Under the pieces are notes generated by a model, which worked only from the letters and a program-made list of their open reading frames with translations, did not search any database and had not been told where the DNA came from. The position numbers were made by a program, and so were the translations under genes. From assembly GCF_000611645.1 (NCBI RefSeq), contig NW_014013170.1:5660-17303 (forward strand): a DNA stretch of 11,644 bases. The letters are read 5' to 3'. This document shows, piece after piece, positions 1-6,715 of the stretch (the first letter of the stretch is position 1; every line of letters begins with the position of its first letter). The stretch comes from Monoraphidium neglectum (lineage: Eukaryota > Chlorophyta > Chlorophyceae > Sphaeropleales > Selenastraceae).

Positions 1-851
1 GCCGCCGCTCCCGCCGCCGCCGCCCTCCGCAGCCCCTTCGTCCGCACCGCAGCCACCGGTGCCGCTGGGGAGGCGCGCGCCGGCGACGAGGGCTGCGGTG
101 ACGCACGCGACGCCCTTGAGCGTCATCCAGCACGCGGTGTTGACGACCTGCGGCACGGGCCCCAGCGCGCCACCGCCCGACGCGCCGCCTGCCTCCCCGT
201 CGTCCGCGCCCTGCTCTTCAGCATCATCACCGTAGTCCTCGGCGTCGCCGCCGCCGCCATCAACCTCGTCAGCGTCGACGTCCCCTGCCCCCACATTCTG
301 ATCCTGCCGCGCCAGCGGCGGCAGCGCCGCCGCAGCCGCGCGCCGCAGCAGCGGAAGCAGGTCGCCCGCCAGGGCGCGCGCCGCGGCCGCGGGAGCGCCG
401 CCGCCGCCGGCCGCGGCGGCCCAGGGGGCGCCGTCAAGCGCGTACTGCAGCGCGAGCAGGGGCCCGTGTGCGAGGCCCGTGCGGCAGGCAGCGGGCAGAT
501 CCGAATCCGCCAGGTCCAGCTGGGAAGCTGCCTGCCACATCAGCGACCGCATCAGGCACAACCCAGGCACCGCCGCTGCGGCGTCGGCGCCAATGCCGCT
601 CGCGCGGGCTTGCTGGGCGTCCTCCCTAACAGGCTCGTGAATCGCCAGGTCCGGCCACAGCGTCACCCGCCAGCCGAGGCGGGTGACGTAGATGTCGTTG
701 ACCAGCTTGACCATGCGCGCCCCCGCGTCCGCCTCGTGCAGCCGCGGGCTGAGCAGCAGCGCGCGCGCCCAGGACAGCAGCGGCAGCAGCGCGGCGGGCG
801 TCTCGAGGCCGGGTAGAGGCGTCGGCAGCAGAGACAGAGCTTGCTCGGCAC
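1..851 (-). CDS. THADA: THADA-like gene, sixth coding exon entering DUF2428, runs off left edge
   Basis: After the acceptor CGCGCCCAG (intron 1115-852, 264 bp) the frame reads AEQALSLLPTPLPGLETP. A helix follows, then HEADAGARMVKLVNDIYVTRLGW, and later TACWMTLKGVACVTAAL. These match the order of conserved blocks leading into the DUF2428 core. An acidic, Gly-rich loop encoded at about 180-300 (DDGYDEADGGGG and similar) separates the last two blocks. No stop occurs down to position 1, and the exon continues outside the window, ending here in a Gly/Ala-rich run. Confidence 0.85.
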
Positions 852-3800
852 CTGGGCGCGGCGCCGCGTGCAGGGGGAAGCGGGGGTTTGGAGGTTATGA
901 AGTGAGTGAGCTCGCCCGGCAATGCGGCCGCCGGCGTTTGCTGTGTCAGTGGTGCTTTAGCAGGGTGTCTATTCTGTGACAAGGCCAGCTCCGCCCCTAC
1001 ACACAGCCATGGGTGATCAAGGCTTCAAATGCAGTGCCACCCCTCATCCTGCCGCCGGCCCCACACAGCTGACGACACTCCACCGGCGCCCCCACACACG
1101 AAATCGCCCCCTCACCCGCCCTCAGCCTGTCGCGGCTGTCCAGCAGGTTGCCCAGCAGCGCGTTGGTCGCGCCGGCCGAAGTAAGCGACGCGTCGTGCGG
1201 CGCAAACGCGCGCAGCAGCCGCAGCCGCGCCGCTCGCCGCGCGTCGTCAGTGTCGCCACCCAGCGCGCCCGCCCTGCTGCTGTCAGCCGTCACTGACAAA
1301 GGTTCCACGTCTGAGAATGCTGGCGTGGCGGCGGTTGCGGCGGCCGCATCTGGCCCCCACGTCTCGAGGAGCAGCACCAGCGTCTCGAGGGCGAACAGCT
1401 TGCGCTCAAACGGCGCGCCGGGGTACAGGCTTGCCAGCAGCGTGGCGCCGAGCCACTGCAGGAAGGCCTCGACCCTCTCAAGCGCAGCAAACGCCGCGGC
1501 ATGGGGGTCCGCCTGCACGGGCGCGGGTGTGGGCTCGGGCGCGGGCGGCTGCGCTGGAGCCAGGGCGTGGGTGCTGCGCCGGGGCTTGCCGCCGCCTGCG
1601 AGTGGAGGTGGGGTGGGTGCGCAGGGGCGGGCATGACTCAGCAGCAGGGGAGCAAGCGCGAGACGCAGTCCCTGCCGCTACGCCCGGCTGAATGCGCGAC
1701 TCAGTCACAACCAGGCACCAGTAAATGCCCACATGACAGCAGCCCAAGCACCTCCCACATACAACCCCCTCGCCCTCCCCCTCCCTGACTAGCCCCCAGC
1801 CCCAGATGTCAGGCCACACTGCTGACCTGCCGCTCCGCTGGGCCGGGAGCCGAGCAGCCGCGTCCGTATGGCGTGCACCGAGACCTGGCAGCGGGTGAGC
1901 AGCTTCCCTATCATGACCAGCGCCTTCTGGCGGCCGCCGGCGCTCGGGCAGCGCATGCACAGCAGCAGCCACTCTTTCGCGATTGCGAGCTCCAACTCTC
2001 CTGGTGGCTCGGAGGTCCTGGCAAAGCGGTTGGTGGCGAAATTCGCGAGTGTCTATGCAAGGAGCAAGGAGCAGGACGGCGATCCATGCGCGATCGGCCA
2101 GGGTGCAGGCGCTGATGCTCATCATCAAGAGCACAGCATCTCGACCACCCGATCGCACATGGTTGGAAAGCGCTGGCATGGCACCGGGGGCGGCGCGGCA
2201 GGCTTGCACGCGGCAGGGCAGGCCGCATCAAGGCCGCCCACCTTGGCGCCACACACGCCAGCTCCAGGCACGCGAGCCGCAGCGCCTCCGACCCGCTGGA
2301 CACGCAGCCCACCAGCAGGTCACGCGCCCCATGCGAGCGCGCCGCCACGTCGCCCTCCGGCCTGTTCTCCGGATCACGGCCGCTGCCCAGGTCGCCCGCG
2401 AGGGCGTCGATGTCTGAGAGGTCACCGACCAGCTGCATCTGCCTGCCCGCGCGCAGCACGACCACCGCCGCCGCCATCCGCCCGTGCTCGTCCGCGCCGC
2501 GGCTCGCCGCGAGCAGCACGCGCAACAGCGCGGGCTCGGCGCGCAGCAGCGCGGGCAGCGCGTGCGCAGCGACGTAGGTCCGCAGGCGCTCGTCCGGCCC
2601 AGACAGCGCCGCAGCCACGGCGGGCAGCCACGGCGCGCACCAGCGCCGCATCGCCTCGTCGTCGTCGGCCGCCGCGCCGCCGTCGCACTCGCCGCCAGAC
2701 GCCTCGCGGCGCAGCTGGGCGATCAGGCCTTTGAAGAAAGCTGTGGCCGTATTGGCCACCATGTCGTTGCACATTGCGTGCAGCGTCTGCTCGACAACAC
2801 GCGGCTCCTGCGTCACGAGCCACCCCGCGCCAACGCGCGGCAGCAGCGCGAGCAGCGGCGCGTAGCGCCCCTTGCGGCCCGGCGCCATGCGCAACACCGC
2901 GGCGGCCGCGGAGCGGAAGAAGGCGGCGGCGTCGGCCGCGGAGCAGCCTGGGGGCGGCGGCAGCGCGAGTCGCGCTGCGCAGGTGGTTTGGTCGGCTAAC
3001 AACGCCACCAGCTGGTCGAACGCCTCTTGCACCTGCACGCATGGAGGTTTGCAGCGGCGCATGAGGTCAGCATGGGGCCGGGGGTCGCATGATATGCGCA
3101 TGATGGCCGCACATGGGTCGCGCATGGGGTGCGAATGGGCTTGACATGGGCACGCATGGGTGATCTTGTGCTCTCTGAGGAAGCATGCAACCTCATGCCA
3201 GAGTTTGGATGACGGTGGAGCCGCCCATGCGCACCCTGCATGCGGCCGCCCCAGCGGCTGCGCCCACCTGCTTGAGCGTCTGAGCCACCGGCTCGTCAAC
3301 CATGGGCCACAGGGCTGCCATGACCTGCTCCCGCGTCTCCGGCAGCAGCCACGGCACAAGCAGCGCGCCGCCGCCGCCGCCGCCGCCGCTGCCGCCCTCG
3401 CCATCACCAGCCTGATCCTCCTTTGCAGCCACCGCCTCGCCAACGCTGGCGCCCTGCTCCCCCTGCGCGGCCAGCTGCTGCCACACCTCCCTACAGCGTG
3501 CCATCGCCGCACCCAGCGTGTTGGCGGAGTGGAACTTGGCGTGCGAGTCTGTCGCAGCGCCGAGCGCCGCGGCGGCGGTAGGGACCGCCCCGGCCGCCAG
3601 CAGGCTCCAGCCGCTGCCGCCCTCAACTGAGGCGCTCTCGAGGCTGACACAGAGGGCCTCCACAGGCAGCGCGGTGACCAGGCCCTTGAGGGCGCACACG
3701 CGCCCGAGAGGGCTGACACGCGCAAGGGCCGCGACAAGGCAGCTGCCGTGCGTGGCGTGCGCGGCGGTGGGCGTGGTCTTGGCCTCATCATCCCCTACGG

Positions 3801-5186
3801 CGGCTCGTGCAGACAGAAGTCGTTCGACCAAGCTTGCTTCCGACCACACAGCGTCAAGCTGCGGGTTGGCCATTAAGCCCCGCCGCACCACGTGCTGCTG
3901 CTGCTGCTGCTCCTGCTGCTGCTCCTGCTGCTGCCGATCCTGATCCAGCCCCTCGCCACCATCCAGCCCCAGCCCGCGAGCAAACGCGAGCGCCGCCGAG
4001 GCCGGCGGCACTGCGGGCAGCACCGAAGCATGCCACAGCGCAACCGCGGCGCTGGAGACCAGCTCGCGCACCAAAGATTGGCTGCGCAGCGCAGCGAGCA
4101 TCGCCTCGGCCGCCTCTAGCACCGCCAGCTGCCCCTCTGGTAAGCCCGACAGCTGCGGCGCGGCGCCGCCGCGGCCGCCGTGCGCTGCTGGTCCAAGGTG
4201 CGGGGCGGTGCTTGTCTCGGCAGGAAAGGGCGGGCTGTTGGCGGCCAGTTCAGCGCCATAATTCACCAACAGGTAAATAATGAGGGTCACTGCCTCCTGC
4301 AGCTGGTCGACCGAGTGCGGCGACAACGGCGACCCCGCGTCCGCCGCCGCGAGCAGCGCGCCCGCCGCTCGCGCAGACAGCCGGAGCAGCGGCGCGGCCG
4401 CCGGCGCGAGCCACGCGCGCGAGGCGGGCTGCCATGTGAGGGACGCGCCAGCCTGGGCCAGGCTGAGCGACGGGCGCACCCAGCTGGGAAGGTCGGCGCT
4501 TGCAGTGCCTCCCCAGCTGGCCCCGCCGGCAGTGCCGGCATCGGGGCCGGCGCCGGCTGTGTCCAGCTGCTGCCGCGCCGCTGCCAGCAGCGCGCCCGTT
4601 ATGACGCGCCCCGCCGCAGCCTGCTCACGGGGAGGCAGCCGGCGCACGAAAGACAGCAAGTGGCGGTGCAGCAGGCGCGAGCCATCCTGAAGGAGGAGTG
4701 GCAGCAGCAGCCGCATCGGGGCTTCGGCAGCTGCGCCGTCGTCGCTGCCGCCGGCAGCAGCATCGCGCAGCGCCTCCTCGGCCGCCGAGATCAGATGTTT
4801 CAGGTCCTCAAGCTCTGCGAACGCCGTCTGGTCCTCGGAGAATGCGAGCAGCGCTGCTGCCAGCCGGCGGGCCGGCGCAGAGCGCTGCTCATCCGCGCTC
4901 GCCTCGCGGAGCTGCGCCCGAAAGGGGTTTGATTGGTGCAGCACGGCGCAACAGAGTTGTCGGTGCGATTGATATTTGCTGCTACAGATGTCAGCGCGAT
5001 CGCTGCTGCGAGGGGCCGCCTTGAATCGGCTCGGGCATGCGTGACGAACGAGCAAAGCGGCGGCTGCGGCGCATGCTCCCTTGACCTGCACATGCAGCTG
5101 CCCACCTCCCGCAGGTACTCTGCTGAGAAGCTCGTGGGTCCGTTACGCCACCTTCTATTGCTCTGCTGCAAGTTTCGCTTGCTCAT
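1..5186 (-). CDS. THADA: THADA/Trm732-like tRNA methylation cofactor (DUF2428 family), 3' part missing
   Basis: Family role: large helical-repeat protein that partners the Trm7/FTSJ1 methyltransferase for 2'-O-methylation of nucleotide 32 in the tRNA anticodon loop, presumably cytosolic. Six exons are read here: 5186-5106, 4911-3268, 3032-2242, 2017-1827, 1595-1116 and 851-1. All introns are GT-AG and phases agree (0, 0, 2, 1, 1). They give about 1346 codons without a stop. Family-like stretches are LKQ|VQEAFDQL at the second junction, TDSHAKFHSANT (3' part of exon 2), APR|TSEPPGELELAI (exon 3/4), LYPGAPFERKLFALE (about residue 959), DSRDRLRAG|AEQALSLLPTPLPG (exon 5/6) and TACWMTLKGVA near the left edge, which is the start of the DUF2428 core. 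Plant homologues are about 2100-2200 residues, so roughly the last third lies outside. Lineage-specific poly-Gln and poly-Gly tracts interrupt exon 2. The start is chosen because the short first exon resembles the plant N-terminus. The family call is firm; exact splice sites are moderately sure. Confidence 0.86.
1116..1595 (-). CDS. THADA: THADA-like gene, fifth coding exon with YPGAPFERK motif
   Basis: The exon opens with a Pro/Ala-rich linker and then reads FLQWLGATLLASLYPGAPFERKLFALETL. This is one of the most diagnostic THADA stretches: plant F-x-x-W-L ... YPSAPYERKIMA. It ends in LLGNLLDSRDRLRAG before a GTGAGG donor. The segment between carries an algal Ala/Ser/Asp-rich insertion of about 50 residues (AAAATAAT ... 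DTDDAR), so the spacing from the FERK motif to the DSRDRLR motif is longer than in plants. Confidence 0.87.
1827..2017 (-). CDS. THADA: THADA-like gene, fourth coding exon
   Basis: The exon is 191 bp, entering with one base and leaving with one base. It reads TSEPPGELELAIAKEW and then a helix ending KALVMIGKLLTRC. This aligns well with the plant LPSHLELSLMKE region and the helix that follows it. Acceptor CGCTTTGCCAG and donor GTCAGC are both acceptable. The downstream intron (1826-1596, 231 bp) ends in a strong pyrimidine tract and ACTCGCAG. Confidence 0.8.
2242..3032 (-). CDS. THADA: THADA-like gene, third coding exon
   Basis: The exon runs from VQEAFDQLVALL, after the acceptor GCGTGCAG, to CVAPR, split before donor GTGGGC. 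It holds 263 codons plus two bases. Recognisable features are PGRKGRYAPLLALLPRVGA, which corresponds to the family's K-Y-x-P-L-x-x-L-x-x-R-L-G-A region, and LRLACLELACVAP, equivalent to the helix just before the family's PK/PR-T segment. An acidic Gly/Ala insertion (GGECDGGAAADDDE) lies between about 2650 and 2700. Confidence 0.84.
3033..3267 (-). repeat. Intron of the THADA-like gene filled with CATG-containing short repeats
   Basis: This 235-bp intron (donor GTGGGC, acceptor GCGTGCAG) contains about ten copies of words such as CATGGG, GCATGG and CATGCG. They are densest at 3068-3160, spaced roughly every 10-20 bases, and form an imperfect, non-uniform array. There is no exact unit length. 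It looks like a decayed simple repeat inside the intron. The flanking exons do not show the pattern. Confidence 0.6.
3268..4911 (-). CDS. THADA: THADA-like gene, large N-terminal exon (helical repeats, poly-Q, poly-G)
   Basis: The exon has 548 codons, starting and ending in phase 0. It is mostly Ala/Leu-rich helices of the HEAT/armadillo type expected in the N-terminal half of THADA. Two low-complexity interruptions are visible. One is a Gln/Glu tract encoded at about 3894-3933 (CTG repeats on the plus strand). The other is a Gly tract at about 3367-3397, just before LLPETREQ. The 3' end reads VDEPVAQTLKQ and is followed by a GTGGGC donor. This matches the conserved plant stretch before the next exon. 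Confidence 0.85.
3894..3933 (-). repeat. CAG-type triplet tract encoding Gln/Glu run in THADA-like exon 2
   Basis: The minus strand carries interrupted CAG repeats with GAG interruptions. They translate as a QQQEQQQEQQQQQH-type run inside the THADA-like coding frame. The plus-strand view is CTG repeats broken by CTC. The tract is in frame and free of stops, so it is probably a tolerated loop expansion rather than an intron. Confidence 0.85.
5106..5186 (-). CDS. THADA: THADA-like gene, predicted first coding exon
   Basis: This 27-codon exon begins MSKRNLQQSNRRWR and ends in YLRE, followed by a GTGGGC donor. It joins in phase 0 to LREASADEQ at 4911 after an intron of 194 bp (5105-4912), whose acceptor is CCCCTTTCGGGCGCAG. 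The basic start followed by F-x-x-x-Y-L-x-E-L resembles, from memory, the N-terminus of plant THADA homologues. The longer alternative frame that runs on upstream of 4911 without splicing gives a low-quality Cys/Ala-rich stretch and was not chosen. Confidence 0.65.
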
Positions 5187-5191
5187 TGCAT
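5183..5191 (-). promoter_or_regulatory. Two-codon upstream ORF overlapping the THADA-like start codon
   Basis: On the minus strand, five bases before the chosen start, the sequence reads ATG CAA TGA. The TGA (5185-5183) overlaps the main ATG (5186-5184) by two bases in another frame. The upstream ATG has T at -3 and C at +4, a weak context. The main ATG has G at -3. Leaky scanning past the first ATG, or reinitiation after it, would be required or permitted. Whether the transcript contains both depends on the transcription start, which I cannot see. Confidence 0.45.
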
Positions 5192-6196
5192 TCAGCCCAG
5201 GCAGCGGGCGCCCCGTGTGATCCCTTATGAAATCAGTGTTGCATTCACTCGTTACTATCTCACAACTCGACCTTCAGTTTCAAAGAACGCGTGTGGCCCC
5301 AGTAGCACACGCCAGGGCTCGGCAGCGGTTGGCACTTGTTGAGCGGGTCACCTGAGTGCTGGCAGTGGCACTGCACAACCACTGCGCCGCGCGTTATTAC
5401 CGTCGCTGAACAGCCCTTTGTTGGGGGACAATTCCCGTGAGGATATCCGCTTCACACATATCCTCCCACTTTCCTGCGTTGCTGCTGCGGTCAAGACCGT
5501 GGTCAACCGGAGTGAAGCATTTGAAAGGCTTCATTGCCGCCCTGCCGGAGACACTTTGCACACACTGCCCGTTTGCATCAATCTCTAGGAGCTCCTGCCC
5601 AAACCAAGCGCTTAGCGGGGGATAAGTGCCTGCAGGAGCAAGGGTCAGGCGTTTCCGCAGTGGGCGGACGGATGTGAGCCCTACGGTGGCATGACTGCGT
5701 GCGAAATTGGAGGGTGCATACCCGGCAACGGCCACAAAGGGATGGAATTGTCTGCATGGTTTACCACCACACAAGGCTGCTAGGCTTGTCAGGGTCAGGG
5801 GCAAAGCAGATGCTGATCAGAGCGGGAGGGGCAGGCTGAGTCAGAATGCTGTTCGCCGTCTTTCATGGCAATCACAAGATGCTTGCATGTTCATTTGACC
5901 GGATGCGAGAGGGTACAGTTTCAAACGATCGACCTTGGTTGCCTTCTGTTATGATTCCCGCTCTGGGACGGTGAATTTAAGTTTGACGAAGGTGATCTGC
6001 CTTTCAAATGCAATGCTTTTGTAGAGACGCGGCTCTCATGGATTTTTCACTGACAAATTTCATAACGGCACCATCACCCTTTGTAACCTGCGCCGCCCTC
6101 CCTCCGTTGTTGAAACGCACGTACCGCAGGGCTGCGCCGCAAGCGCTGCAGTTGATGCTTCGCCAGTGATCAGGAGGCCACCCGGGCCTGATCCCC
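5187..6196. other. Low-GC divergent intergenic region between the two start codons
   Basis: The stretch is about 1010 bp with clearly lower GC than its flanks. Some 60-base lines near 5940-6060 are only about 40-48 percent GC, while the coding exons are around 70 percent or more. It must contain the promoters and 5' leaders of both divergent genes. I see no convincing TATA box, tRNA or transposon ends. A small inverted repeat (GAGGATAT at 5439-5446 and ATATCCTC at 5458-5465) and one TGTAA (6082-6086, plus strand) are present. The latter is the algal polyadenylation word, but no supported gene ends there. Confidence 0.7.
5397..5804 (-). other. Anonymous 135-codon open frame in the intergenic region
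   Basis: An uninterrupted ATG-to-stop frame lies upstream of the THADA-like gene on the same strand. It reads MPLTLTSLAALCGGKPC at the start and has a balanced composition (for example FKCFTPVDHGLDRSSNAGKW). I recognise no domain, signal peptide or membrane segment. At this lower GC a frame of this length is uncommon but could arise by chance across six frames in 1 kb. It could be a small orphan gene, an upstream leader exon or noise. Confidence 0.2.
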
Positions 6197-6715
6197 ATGC
6201 CGCGTGACTGGCCGGGCGAGGAGGCGGGACGCGAGGGCCGCCTGCTCTCGCTGTTCGGCTCGATCCTCGAACCGCCGCAGAGCGCGTGCTGTGACCCCCT
6301 GGTTCCAGCCGCATCTTGCCAGGAGGCCTACCCGTTGCCGGACCCACAGGCGCACAGCGGCACGCCGTTGGTGAAACAGGAGTCGGTCGTCAGCAATGAC
6401 AACGCGGCGCCAGTATGCGCTGCTGCGGGGTACCCAACTGCCTGCGGTACTCACTTGTCAAGCAGCACCACCACCACCGACTGCAGCAGCAGCAGCAGCA
6501 GCAGCAGCAGTACAGGCAGCACCGCAGAAACCAACGCCACGGCTTGCGCCGTGACCAAAGGCCCGCCGAGCGAGGAGGGCGAGGTGGAAGAGGGCGAGAT
6601 AGAAGAGGGGGAGGTAGAGGAGGGTGAAATACAAACAGACAACGCGCTGGAAGATGGCCGAGACACCAGCTCAACCATAAAAACTGAGCATGCTGCGCCG
6701 CAGCCGCCTGCGCAG
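6197..6715 (+). CDS. RAP-domain gene, predicted first coding exon
   Basis: The exon has 173 codons from MPRDWPGEEAGREGR to PPAQ, with donor GTGAGG. It is the first ATG after the in-frame TGA at 6167. It is largely disordered: a Thr/Ser run, nine Ser encoded by a CAG/AGC tract, then four EEGE[VI] units and an acidic tail. It joins in phase 0 to the next exon, which repeats the EEGEV word. That supports the two belonging to one gene. The intron (6716-6907, 192 bp) ends in CCTTTGCTCAATTGCAG. Confidence 0.62.

Noticed and set aside
1868..2734. Plus-strand frame of 288 codons opposite THADA-like exons 3 and 4
   Set aside because: It has Arg/Ala/Pro-rich composition with no domain, while the opposite strand carries conserved THADA blocks.
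4180..4932. Plus-strand frame of 250 codons opposite THADA-like exon 2
   Set aside because: It is an Arg/Gln-rich shadow of the continuous 548-codon minus-strand exon.
5439..5465. Hairpin GAGGATAT/ATATCCTC as a structured RNA or terminator
   Set aside because: An 8-bp stem with an 11-base loop and no conserved context can arise by chance. No RNA family is recognisable.
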